DNA of 64,000 bases from Acheta domesticus (taxonomy: Eukaryota; Arthropoda; Insecta; Orthoptera; Gryllidae). The notes under the pieces are model-generated. The model was not told where the DNA came from and did no database searches. It saw nothing but the letters and a program-made list of their open reading frames with translations. Shown one piece after another: positions 1-10,874 of the stretch. Each line of letters begins with the position of its first letter. Within the stretch, counting starts at the first letter, position 1. Location: assembly GCA_031308135.1 (NCBI GenBank), contig JAHLJT010009419.1:39673221-39737220 (forward strand), in the 5' to 3' direction. The position numbers and the translations under genes were made by a program.

Positions 1-180
1 TAGCGTTCCCACTGGGCCTCGGCCGCCCGCTATGAGGAGGGAGCAATCGGCCATGGCTCAACGGTGCGAAAACGTGATGAGCCCTTGTGTAATGCATTCA
101 TTTTAAGAGATCTAAATAAATCGCAGGGAAAAGAGTGAAATAATTAAATGGTAAAAACATTTTCAGAGTATTCGAGAACT
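1..180. other. Unassigned sequence at window edge
   Basis: No open frame, RNA or terminal repeat recognised. The first 60 bases are GC-richer than what follows, then the sequence becomes AT-rich. It could be the tail of an element that begins outside the window. Confidence 0.3.
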
Positions 181-357
181 TATACTGCAATTTCCGTAAC
201 TTTGTCCCTGACAGAAATCAGCTGTTCACGGTTTCATCCAATCGGAAGCTGTAACGTCACCACAGTGACGTCACTGTCGCGAAATGTAAGCTCCTGATTG
301 GATGGCAGCGAAACAGCTGATTTCTGTCAGGGACAAAGTTACGAAAATCGCAGTATA
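181..357. mobile_element. Palindromic MITE (Tc1/mariner-like)
   Basis: The two halves are inverted copies of each other over about 70 bases. The left arm starts TATACTGCAATTTCC and the right arm ends in the complement, GGAAAATCGCAGTATA-like. Both arms contain the block TTTGTCCCTGACAGAAATCA as an exact inverted copy, and only a short centre separates them. The ends read TA-CTGC and GCAG-TA, so a TA target duplication is the simplest reading. No coding capacity. The family is assigned from the TA flank and fold-back form only. Confidence 0.75.
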
Positions 358-689
358 AAAGGAAAACATTCAAAAACGGAGTGAACCGTTTGAATGAATT
401 TTGCAGAGCAACTGGCATAAGCAGACTTTTCTTCTTTAGAATGAAAACGGAAAATGTGAAAGAAGACATACCGACCCCGCGAAAAATAAAGTTAACTGGA
501 CTGAAGTATAAATTCAGTAGGAAAATAAAGTTCAACATTTTATACATATGATACGTCTCAATTTCTATACTTATCTATTTCAAAATGTTCCTACAACGAT
601 CGTGTTTAAAATGAAAGATGTGAATGATAAACATTTAGCACATTTCCAATTTTCAACATTTTATCGCTTATTCATAGGAATGAGAGTGA
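358..689. other. Unassigned AT-rich spacer
   Basis: AT-rich sequence between the palindromic MITE and the first large repeat copy. A minus-strand open frame of 96 codons runs across 257-547, but it overlaps the MITE and has no recognisable domain or codon bias, so it is not called as a gene. Confidence 0.3.
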
Positions 690-1630
690 GTTCTTTTATT
701 AAGGTCATGTACATTTTTTGAAAATTTCAGTCGTTTTTGCGCAATATAGCACGAAATATTTGCAATTTTAAATAATTACAAAAACAAGATTTTCTCAAAA
801 ACGGCTCCAAATTTTTTCTTTAAACTTTTTGTAGGGATAGTGCTAAATGTGCTCTAAGAGATGACATTAACGCCATATTGCTCTATTTTGTTTTTTCAAA
901 AATTGCAAAAGTGTATTTTTTGACATGTCTCTCAGGTCGTTAATATTTACATTAGCGGCGATTTGTTCACATTATTATGTTAATAAGTACATGTGCTTTA
1001 AATGATGTCAACTAATGTTTCTCGAAAATTGAATAGTTTTCTGTGAAAACTAGCTCAAAATTCCGCATTTCCAGAAAAACGCAAACGCCATTTTCTCAAA
1101 AATGGCTTCAAATTTTTTGTTCAAATTTTTGACTCTTTAATATGGCCTAAAGTTAATTTTGAGGTATTTTTTTGTTGTTTTTTTTCAAAAATTACACAAA
1201 TGTAATTTTTTGAAAGATCTCTCAAACGGTTAAAATGCACATTTCCAGCAATTTGTAAACACTATGTAATTTGTGAGTGTAAGTGCTTCAAATGAAGTTT
1301 TTCGAAAGCTCAAAAATTTTCTGTAAAAAAGAGCTTCAAATTTCGCATTTACAGTAGCACTAAACGCCATTTTCTTGAAAACGGCTCCAAATTTTTCAAT
1401 GAAAATTGCCATTTAGGGTAAGGTTTAACTGTTTTTTTAAATATTCTTAAAATAATAGTTTTGTTCTACTATTGGGAAACCGAAAAATTAATCAAATGTC
1501 AAAAAAATGTAGTTTGGGCGACGACAGATGGCAGCTGTCAAGAGTATTGGCAAGTCCGAATAGCTATCCGAGACCAAACGAAACAGGAAACTAAAACCGG
1601 AAAATGTGTGCCATTCTGTAGCACCACTAG
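690..1630 (+). repeat. Helitron-like repeat family A, copy 1
   Basis: Dispersed repeat present several times in this window. It is built of diverged tandem units of about 290 bases: the motif TTCTCAAAAACGGCTCC or a variant recurs near 791, 1091 and 1370. It ends with GTGCCATTCTGTAGCACCACTAG followed by T, split here as GTGC, a 9-base loop, GCAC and then CACTAG. A 4-base hairpin just before CTAG with a host T after it fits a Helitron 3' end (CTRR inserted before T). No 5' TC terminus was located, so the start is approximate and the class is inferred. Confidence 0.6.
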
Positions 1631-1901
1631 TTGGATACGTTTTAACGGTCTGAAAAAGGGGGTTTAAAAAGTTAGTTCCGCAGAAATTCAGCGTTTTTGT
1701 TATTTTATTAATAAGCAAATGAATGACACATTTTTCATGATTACCATTGTATTCCTCGTCATTTTCTATATAAGATTTTCCTTCTTACTTTTGCTACAAT
1801 GCTATTTGGCAACAGTGCGCGAGATTCTTCCGTAAGAATAACATTTTCCATAAGTGCTCATTGTGCCTTCATAGCGTGAAATTGAATATTGTTTTACATT
1901 T
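1631..1901. other. Unassigned spacer
   Basis: AT-rich sequence after the end of repeat family A copy 1. Nothing recognised. Confidence 0.3.
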
Positions 1902-2081
1902 TCTGTTCTCTTAAGCGTCCGTTATGCTATCTAAGGTCCCAATTGAATAAAAAACGTTGTGTGGCTTTTAAGAAAATAAAAATTGCGTATGTTTGACACA
2001 AAATTTCGCAAAACTTACTCATGTCTTTGAAATATTGATAATGTCCTTATTTGTAGATCTGTTTTTGATGAACACATTTAG
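1902..2081. repeat. Left arm of a 180-bp inverted repeat
   Basis: This segment is the reverse complement of 3843-4020 at roughly 80-85 percent by eye. Matching landmarks are the ends: CTCTTAAGCGTC here against GACGCTTAGGAG in the right arm, and GATGAACACATTT here against AAATGTGTTCATC there. The arms enclose about 1.76 kb, most of which is repeat family A copy 2. Confidence 0.8.
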
Positions 2082-2279
2082 AATCTAGTGATGCCACAGA
2101 ATTGCACAGAATTCCAGTATTAGTTTTCTATTTCCTACAGTATCATAGTAATTAATTTTCAGGAACGCAAGACTAGTGGCTTGCTCAAATTCCACTTGTG
2201 GTCCTCCAAGGTTAGTCGGATTTCCAGAGAATGTCAGAGTGGTGCGTGAAATGGGTCACGCCCAAATTAATTCACGGTC
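2082..2279. other. Unassigned spacer inside inverted repeat
   Basis: Sequence between the left inverted arm and the recognisable part of repeat family A copy 2. It may be the 5' part of that element, but no TC terminus or hairpin was seen. Confidence 0.3.
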
Positions 2280-3832
2280 TACTAATTACAAACACACGTG
2301 CTCTGTCCATACATTGTTAAGGTGACATAGATCTAATTTTGACGATTAACTGTGAATTCTCGGAAATTACAAAAGTTTGAATTTTTTGGGCGTCTTTAGA
2401 ATTACAAAATTAAAGCTAGGGATTTTTTCCTTCAAATACAATTTGATCTCTATAGTGCGTTTTTTCTTTAATATCATGTACATTTTATTGAAAATGTTAG
2501 TAGCTTTTGCGCAATATTGGGTGCAATATGTGCAATTTTATAAAATTACAAAAAAGATTTTCTCAAAAATGACTAAATTTTTTTTCTTTAAATTGTTGGT
2601 AGGGTTACTGCTAAATGTACTCTACGTGATGACATAAAAAGCAGTTTGCTCTATTGTTTATTTGTTTTTCAAAAAATTACACAAATGTAATTTTTTATGT
2701 GTCTCTCATGTCATTAATATTTACACTAGCGGCTATTTTTCACATTATTATATTTATGAGTACATGTTATTTAAATAAACTCATATAATGTTTCTCGAAA
2801 ACTCAACGTTTTCTGTGAAAACTAAGCTCAAAATTCCTCATTTTCAGAAACCGCCATTTTCTTATAAAAGTCTCCGAACTTTCTCTTCAACTTTTTTGAA
2901 CGGAGAGTGCTAATTTCACTCTTTAATATGGCGTGAAGTTCATTTTTTTAATTGCACAAATGTGATTTTATTTAAAAAATCTCTCACACCGTTGATATGC
3001 ACATTTCCATCAATTTGTAAACACTATTGTATTTGTGTGTTAAAGTGCTTCAAATGACTTCTAATGAAGTTCTTCGAAAACTCAAAATTTTTTTGTGAAA
3101 ATGAGCTTTGAATTTCCCATTTTTTGTAGCGCTTAATCGCCACTTTCTTAAAAACGGCTCAAATTTTTTCAAAGAAACCTGCCATTTAGTATGAGGTTTT
3201 ACTGTTCTTTAATATTCTAAAATTAATATTTCCGTTGAATTAATAATATTCTACATAACTAATAATCTGTTCTTATTTTTCCTTTAAACTTTTGGTAAGG
3301 ATAGTGCCTAGTGTTCTCTACGAGATGACATTAACACCAAATTGCTTTATTCTTTTGTTTTCTCAAAAATTACAAAAATTAATTTTTTTGACTTGTCTAT
3401 CACGTCATTAATATTTACATTGGCGGCGATTTGTTCACATTATTACGTTTATGAGTACATGTGCTTTAAATACAGTCGTATAAAGTTTCTCGAGATCTCA
3501 ACCAGAACTAGCTCAAAATTATTCTGTTCTATCAGAACTAGCTCAAAATTACGCGTTTACAGTAGGGCTAAGAGACAATTTTCTTAAAAACCGCTCCAAT
3601 TTTGTTTAAAAATTGCCATTTAGGAAGAGGTTTCGCTGTTATTTAATATCCTTAAAATATTTCCGTTTTACTAATAGGAAACCGAAAAATTAAGAAAATA
3701 TCAAACAAATTTACTTTGGGAGGCGCTATATGGCAGAAACAAGAGTATTTGGCAAGTCCGAACAGCTGGCCGACACCAAAGGAAATAGAAAACTAATACG
3801 GGAAAGTCTGTGCGATTCTGTAGCACCACTAG
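2280..3832 (+). repeat. Helitron-like repeat family A, copy 2
   Basis: Longer copy of the family seen at 690-1630. Unit landmarks (TTCTCAAAAATG and relatives) recur near 2556, 2851, 3137 and 3576. The 3' end has the hairpin GTGC-GATTCTGTA-GCAC followed by CACTAG and a T, the same terminus as copy 1. It starts with a block (GAATTCTCGGAAATTACAAA-like) also seen near 42.08 kb. It lies in the loop of the 1902-4020 inverted repeat, with its CTAG end only about 10 bases before the right arm. Confidence 0.6.
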
Positions 3833-3842
3833 TTTTTTAATG

Positions 3843-4020
3843 AAATGTGTTCATCAAAAACATATCTTCAAATAAGGTTATTATCAATCTTCCAAAAACA
3901 TGAGTAAGATTTACGAAATTTTGTGTCAAACTTACGCAATTTTTATTTTCTTAAAAACCGCACATTTTTTATTAAATTGAGACCTTAGATAGCATAAAAG
4001 ACGCTTAGGAGAACAGAATT
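3843..4020. repeat. Right arm of a 180-bp inverted repeat
   Basis: Reverse complement of 1902-2081 with scattered substitutions and small indels. It starts about 10 bases after the CTAG end of repeat family A copy 2. Confidence 0.8.
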
Positions 4021-4380
4021 AAAGCATGTGGTTCTACAACAGTACATACTTTCTAGCGGTATTGGAAACAGCTAAGCAATATTGAAATATCGCATTTTTT
4101 GCGTTACTGGTAACACCTTAGCTATTATTTTTGAAAACCAAGAACCGAGCAACTCACTGTTTCCATTGCAGTGTTGTTAAAACGATAATTTGCTTGGCTA
4201 ATAATATTAATACAGTAATTAGAATATACGCAATTGACATCAAAATAATTACGAAATTTCTGGCTGCTTACTTGTGAGTTGCCTTTCGTCATAAGATAAC
4301 AGTTCCGATACCGTTTCATCGTTTTTACTTTCTCGCCTTCCAAATACTCTTTTATTCAACACGCAGTAATTATTTTTAGG
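4021..4380. other. Unassigned AT-rich spacer
   Basis: No gene, RNA or element ends recognised between the inverted repeat and the hAT element. Confidence 0.3.
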
Positions 4381-4388
4381 GATCAGAT

Positions 4389-5787
4389 CAGTGGCGTGCG
4401 GTGATAATTTTAGTAAGGGAAGCACTTTTGAAGTCGAAGGTATAAAAAGCGTAAAACAGTTAAAGATGATATAATTTTTCACAAAATGTGAATATTAACC
4501 CGGGCGTCTTGCATACGAACGTAACTGGTCGCCCGGCAGTAAACAGACCCCCGGGGAAAATTTCGTTACCTAAATGCCTTCTTACATTATAAACAAATAT
4601 AATTCGGTATTTATGTGACTTACAACTTAACCTTATTTATCAAGTACTTCGTTATTTAAAATTATTAATAAATTTATTAAATTCATCAATGCATTAAAGC
4701 ATATTTTTTTCTTTCATAAAATGAAAAATATGTGCGTAAACTTTAATACATGGTGAATGTTAATTTGAAAATGTAACTTTAGAGTTCAGTAATAATGTTT
4801 TTCACTATCTATACAAATAATGGATGTGATGTCCGTTCTACTGTTTTTTTACACTTTTCACATTTTCTGGATGCTCTGCGGTTTAAATTTTTCGGACAAA
4901 TTTCACGTCCTGTTGGTTCTCTTTCTTGCATCTTGTTTTTTTTATTTGCTCTGAATGCAAATATTGTACTATTTTTGGTATATTAATCTCGAGACAATCC
5001 TGGAAGAATTTATCTCATAATAGACCAAGGGCAAATACGATCCAAACTTCCGTCTGCAATTCTTATGTGTGGTAATTCCTCAAAATATCAGTAATGTTTT
5101 ATTCTTCTGAAAGCTGATCATGCCTATTTCGAATGTATCACCGGAAATATTATTGCAAGGGATCCGTGGGCGTTGCGCCGTGCCGATCGGCTCTGCTTGT
5201 CAATGCGGGTTGACCCAACTTTCCTCGCTAGATGTCACGACTACTGCGCGGAATGCGTTCGCCAATGCATTCCCTTCCCGCAAGGGAAAACTGCAGAACG
5301 GTACACAAATAATTAGTTTGTTTAGAATAATTTCTTTAACTTAATATAAACGTTCTCGGTATTATTAGGTGATTTATACTTTCATAATATGTAATGTAGT
5401 TAGCTCGTACATCAATCACTCTCAAAAAGCCAAAATAATGAATTCTTTCGAAGTTGAAGTAGCTACCAGTCGATCACAACGGAACGGATTAAAAAACTCA
5501 TTCTCACGTACTCAGTGACCGACTCGTCTTTTCACGAGGCATGACGAAGTCGAACGCCTGCACCATCTAAGAACGAAGCTTCGCTGACGTCACGAGACGA
5601 ATCTACACACCTTTTTGAAAACATCGATTGTTACGGTTCAACCACTAGTACTTAGCTCAGAATCTGAGATGAGTAAAGGGTTTTGCTTTGGCCATAAGCA
5701 ACGAATATTTCAAATATCGAAAGAATATTTTGTGCTTTACTTAGGGGAATGACTCATTCCCTTCATTCCATGGAATGCACGCCACTG
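4389..5787. mobile_element. hAT-type element, about 1.4 kb, non-autonomous
   Basis: Terminal inverted repeats CAGTGGCGTGC at 4389-4399 and GCACGCCACTG at 5777-5787. The flanking 8-mers are GATCAGAT (4381-4388) and GATGAAAT (5788-5795), a 6/8 match as expected for a diverged hAT target duplication. The CAGNGGCG terminus and 8-bp duplication are hallmarks of hAT transposons. Open frames inside are short and show no hAT dimerisation domain or transposase motif, so it is read as non-autonomous. The class is well supported and the boundaries are firm. Confidence 0.8.
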
Positions 5788-5795
5788 GATGAAAT

Positions 5796-6280
5796 TATAT
5801 TAAATGAATTGTTTATTTCAGAAACAGCATATTCAGGTTTTTTTGCTATTTTGACTTTTTAGTAAATTCATATTCTCTGTATGTACATGCATCGTTTCAG
5901 AAAGATGTAACATATGGCAAGCAATTCTAGAGGTAGTTTTTGAAGAACACGTAAATGGGAATTAGTGCATATACAACTTAAGTCAGTGACTTGTGTTCTT
6001 TCTGTATTAAAAGCGAGAAGCGGCTTCTCTTTGGAGTTCAAATAGCTGATCGATTTTAAGTTTACAGGACGGTGTAATTGCAATGTGCATTGGCGCAAAA
6101 TTTGAACCGTCCTACTATACCAGTCCAAAACTTACGCCGACAGTAAATACTTGTGGCCATTAATTGAAGGATGACTGCCACATTCTTCATATATCATGAA
6201 GAAATGGGGCCTAAAGAGCCAAGTGAGATAGCAAAATTTACTACAGGATTTCTAAGTACCTCAATTTCTAACTTCGAAAA
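5796..6280. other. Unassigned spacer
   Basis: AT-rich sequence with no recognised features. A minus-strand 86-codon frame at 5868-6128 lacks any domain or coding bias. Confidence 0.3.
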
Positions 6281-6369
6281 TTTCTAAATGTGTTCATATG
6301 ACTGTGGAAGTCAAAATAAAAATCACACAATATGGAGGGTCATATCAGTCCGTATTTCCATGTTTTTGA

Positions 6370-6510
6370 CCCTTGACGTAAAGTACCCTCAAAAATCAAA
6401 ATATCCGGTTGAAACTCGCAAAACGTCGAGTTCGTTCAGGTCAATCGAGGAATATCAGTTTAGGAGAAAATCGGCTGAGCGGTTTAGGCCAGTGTCTGCC
6501 GGCTCAATGC
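6370..6510 (+). repeat. Repeat family B fragment
   Basis: This stretch matches 40460-40590. Shared blocks include GTAAAGTAC.CTCAA, GTTCGTTCAG.TC.ATCGAG, GGAAAATCG and GAGCGGTTAGG-like strings. It is a fragment of a dispersed element whose other pieces are at 7430-7665 and 40290-40770. No class is assigned. Confidence 0.6.
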
Positions 6511-7429
6511 TCTGTGACGTTACAGAAATCTGCTCTCTTTCTCCGAGCTAAACGCGGAGGAAAGGCAGAGCCCGACGCGGCGGCTGGCGCACAGTGTTCC
6601 AATGATGGTAAGGAAGTGGGGGAAAAAGTTCGCTTGGACAATCCATAATGACATTTTAAATAGTAATTATTATTTAGAATGTTTATGATTCAATAACATT
6701 GTGAGAATTATATAATAGAACATCATATAATAAATACATAATTACATAACTCAAAGCAATATCCGACTCTTTATCAAAGCCAGTGCTATAATTCCACTTC
6801 CATTCTTCTATTGGATTGCAGTTTTGGAAAAGACAGTTTTAGCATTTTAGAACAATAACATTTTATATCATAATCTATAATATAACGAATTAGTTCGATC
6901 TGAAACAATAATTAATGTTAACAAATAGGTGCCGGTAGGGGTTACGTAAGAGAATTTTGACCTCAGGCTTGATTATTTTTGATGTACAATTTTGTTTGAG
7001 AATGTTGTAAATCCTCGTGATTTTCAGAATATTTTCAATAATCTTCAATCTGTGAATTCCTTTATTCATCCCACGATTACGACCTATCTCAATTATCAGA
7101 ATTTATTTAATTTCGCATATTTATCTGGCTACATAATGCTTCTGTAGGTTGGACTTTTTAACATACTGCAGTTCTTTTGAACACACTAAACACTGCGCCA
7201 TTGTTCCAGTATCTACAAAAGGTAATCTTTCTTCCTAGCAGGACTAAAATTAACGGGTGTAGATGTTTTCCCACTCATGTTGCCTGAAACACCGGCAAAG
7301 GCCCACTGCCAAGGCTTTTGCAAGGGGGGACCGCCGTCTGCCCCTTCCTCCCTTCCCCCTTTCCTCGGGCTCCTTCTCCGAGCGCCTTACCTCGAAGAGC
7401 AAAGCTGCTCCGAAATCATTCCTTGTCCA
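6511..7429. other. Unassigned spacer
   Basis: Nothing recognised. A short GC-rich stretch at 7300-7400 produces overlapping open frames on both strands, which is a composition effect. Confidence 0.3.
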
Positions 7430-7665
7430 GTTGGTAATCGCTGGTTTAGGCGCTAGCGTTGACCACAGACGGTCAGACGGAGAGACAGACGTTTTGCCCT
7501 CAATCGGAAACAAGGCCCCTCAAATAATGGATTTTGGCTACACTACATCTTAGAGGAAGTAATTTAATATTTATAGGAAAAGGATTCATTCGCTTTTGCG
7601 TTACCAGGGCCTGTCAATAACAATTTTTGTGCCGAAAATTCGCCTTTTTCCGGCGCACAATTACA
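7430..7665 (+). repeat. Repeat family B fragment (3' part)
   Basis: Contains GGTTTAGGCGCTAGCGTTGA, an ACAGACGG-rich block, TTAGAGGAAGTAATTTA and a CGTTA(C/T)CAGGGCC block. The same order of blocks is found at 40565-40770 (GGTTAGGTGCCAGCGTTGA, GTACGGAGAGAC, TTAGAGGAAGTAATTTA, CGTTATCAGGGGCC). It continues the 6370-6510 fragment in the family order, so an insertion or rearrangement probably separates the two. Confidence 0.6.
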
Positions 7666-8690
7666 TAACTATCTCTTCTTACGAAGTAAATGCGGCAATG
7701 TAAAAATCGATTGATGACATGAAAAAGATAATGGAATACTAGTATATCCCCCACGAGGAAGAAGTAGATGCGCTCTATGCAGAATTAAAAACTAGGCAGT
7801 GCGTGAATCATTAATAACGGAAATAATTAGTTACATGTGACAATTTCTTGTAATTAAGATGTTCATTCAAATATATTTCATTCAAATATTTTTCAGATAA
7901 AGAAGCATTTAATGAATGACAATACTTTTTTTGTCCCTGTACGGTTTATTTCAGAAACAACATAAGTCAACCATGTTTGTTAGTAAAAAAATTTTAAAAA
8001 AATACTTTTTGCTAAATGAGACAATAATTCGATATAGTACGCGCAAAACAACTTCTTAAAAAGATTGACACAATGTTTCTGACAAATATATGCGCATTAG
8101 AAGGATTTTTATCCGTACTGAAAAATTAGTTTTCAGTGATTTATGTTATTTCTTAAATAAGCCATTCAATTGGTATATAACATACCTCACCGGGCATTCT
8201 GAGTAGTAATTTATAAAAACGTGCTGCAAAATTCTTCGCAAACGGACGTATTAGAATACTGGCTGTCGGCTTAGGAATTACACCACCACCAGCTGAACTA
8301 AATAAAACGGCTGTATCTGTCACCGCCACCATCTCGACGTTTAATTAGCTTCTCAAATATCGATGCGGCATAGTTGCGAATTTCTTATTAAGCTTCGTGG
8401 ATTTCTTAAAAAGAAATACATCAATACATTGAGAATACAAATTAAGTAATTAAATGTAAAAAAGCAAGAAAGTCAAAATAGAATTAATATTGGCAGTTGC
8501 TTGCCTTGCACTGCACAGTTGGCTTGCACTCCACAGTTGCTTGATATCTTAAATTGGACAATATTATAATTTTATGTACTCGTACATTGAGAATCAAAAT
8601 TGTAGAATAAAGTAACGTAAAAGTGCGCGAAAACAAAAATTGAATTAATATTGGCATTTTCAATAGGAAGTTATAAACAAAAAAGGAAAT
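7666..8690. other. Unassigned spacer
   Basis: AT-rich, no gene or element boundaries recognised. Confidence 0.3.
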
Positions 8691-9243
8691 AGGCGGTTAT
8701 AAAGATAAAGACACGTGTCGTTACATCAAGAACGACTGAACCAATTTTAATTATCTCTATGTTGGATTCATCTCCGTCCCGAATTACAGAATAACTAAAA
8801 AAATATCGAAAAAAATAGCACTACATGACGCTGAAGAATAAAAAACTAGATATTCATGCAAACGCAGCCCGCAACACAGTTCGAATCTATATCGTTAAAT
8901 AACTTCTAAATTAAACGTTCTAGGGCCTTAAAAACTAAAATATTGAGGCCAAAGGCCTCAAAGAAACATTCCTCACACCGTATTCTACAGTGATGAGATC
9001 TTTTTGAACATTCTATTACGTTTTTGCTGGTCCGGCGCTTCTCAATATTACCCCACCTACTCAAAGTCGTGCAGAATCTAAGTAAATAAAACAAAGTCGG
9101 GTTAATTGAATCATTTATAACTCAAGAACTACTGGACCCATTTTAATTATCTCCAATTTGTTGGATTCATCTCCGCCCCAAATAGCAGAATAACCATTAA
9201 AATACCGCAAAATCTCACGAAAAATAATTATACAGAAAATTAA
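8691..9243. repeat. Degraded transposon-derived block
   Basis: Contains two diverged copies of one motif: GAACCAATTTTAATTATCTC with GTTGGATTCATCTCCG near 8747-8777, and a near-copy at 9128-9177. The stretch 9007-9085 matches 52656-52735 at about 90 percent (GAACATTCTATTAC, TTTTTGCTGGTCCGG, GCTTCTCAATATTACCC, CCTACTCAAAG). It lies directly upstream of a Helitron and may be part of an older related element. Confidence 0.55.
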
Positions 9244-10129
9244 TCTAATATATAAAAATCAATTTTTGTTGATTCGTGCTTAATGTGCAGCCGTGCCAGG
9301 CATCAAATTGTGATAAAAATGTGTCAACTTATTGCTTGCACTTGCGGGAGTAGTGCAATTATTGTAACTCCACGAGATGGCGCTAGAGCGCATGATGGCA
9401 TTTCACTTAAATGCAATTCCCAATTAATGTGAACTACATTGTTGCTGGGCGTTGCCGTGTGCCATGGGGCGGGGTCGAGAAGAACACGAGGAGCAGGCGT
9501 CGCAAGTTAATGAGAGGAGAGGGAAAAAGAGAGAAGGACAGAGAGGGAAAAAGAGAGAAGGACAGAGAGGGAAAAAGAGACAGAGGGATAAAGAGACAGA
9601 GGGAAAAAGAGACAGATGGAAAAATAGACAGAGGGGAAAAAGAGACAGAGAGAAAAAGGGAGAAAGGGAAAATAGAGCGAGGGAAAATAAAGGGGAAATA
9701 GAGGGAACATAGAGAGAGGGGAAAATAGAGAAAGGATGGAAATAGAGAGGGGGAAATAGATAGAGGGGAAAATTGAGAGAGGGTGGAAATAGGGAGGAGG
9801 AGATAGAGAGAGGAAATAGAAGGGTAAATGGAGAGACGGGGAAATAAGAGCGGGAAAAGAGAGTCAGAGAGTGGGGAAAAGGGACACAGAGAGAGAAAAG
9901 AGACAGAGGGAGAAAAGAGACGCAGATGGAAAAAGAGACAGATGGAAACGAGAGAGAGTGAGGAAAAAGAGAGACAGATGGAAAAGAAAGACAGAGAAGA
10001 AAATGAGAGAGGAGGAAAGAGTCAGAGGGGGAGGGAGAGAGGAGAAAAAAGAGAGAGGGGAAAGAGAGGGGGAGAGGAATATTTTCTCAATTATTTCTTC
10101 TGCGGCAGCAACCAGCGGGTACCAGCTAG
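9244..10129 (+). mobile_element. Non-autonomous Helitron with purine-rich core
   Basis: Starts TCTAATATATAAAAATCAAT after a host A and ends ACCAGCTAG before a host T, the expected 5' TC, 3' CTAG and A/T target of insect Helitrons. The interior from about 9500 to 10080 is an almost unbroken purine minisatellite with variants of GAGGGAAAAAGAGACAGA. The open frames over this part, rich in Arg/Glu/Lys on one strand and Phe/Ser/Leu on the other, are composition artefacts. No Rep/helicase coding sequence. A clear 3' hairpin was not proven by eye. Confidence 0.75.
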
Positions 10130-10874
10130 TTAACAATAAAACTATTTTCTGAAAATATGCAATATTCTTTGTAGAGTGTTAATGATTTATTCTTATTGTG
10201 TTTCGTTTTCAAGATCCCATTAATATCCTGTGGTATGACTCCCCTTTAATGAAGTTGAAATAACATAGTTCAATACATACTACTTACTATGACAAATCCG
10301 TATTTTCAATCGTTAAGTAAGTAATGAAAAAAAATCTGAAAATGCGGAAGGATAGAAAACATAGTTCAGGACAAAAACTGCAACAGTTTTGTGAATATTT
10401 GAAATATTTATTTATTTATTTATTTGTCAAAAAAACAGTAAAAACTGTATATGACGTGTGGGGAAAGAAATTTACCTGCGCACATTTTCTTGAGGGCCAG
10501 AAATTTTATTTAAAAAAAAACACGAAAAAATGAATTTAGAAAATAATTATTTTAGAAAAATAAAGATATTTGAAAAATGTTTTTCCCGAGTTATAGAAAA
10601 TCAATTTCAACTGTAAATGAACTAAAAGCAAAAGGAGTGCTCAACAAAACGTGCGCACAGTGAAGCTACATTTACGTCCAGAAGCAAAACAAGGGGCCAT
10701 CTCAGCATTTGCTCAATGGATCAGGGAAACTGGACAAAAACCTGATCGAGATGGGGGTCATTGACCCGGAAGCTGTTACATTACTTGTTACAGGCGTATT
10801 AAATATTTTTTTAAATGTATACAATGCAAACATAAACTAATTCATTATATATCTTTGTTTTGTTACATTAAACA
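10130..10874. other. Unassigned AT-rich spacer
   Basis: No gene or repeat recognised. A 69-codon plus-strand frame at 10324-10533 is lysine-rich by composition and is not called. Confidence 0.3.

Noticed and set aside
9411..10152. Several overlapping Lys/Glu/Arg or Phe/Ser/Leu-rich frames
   Set aside because: They are translations of a purine-only minisatellite inside a Helitron, without domains or start context.
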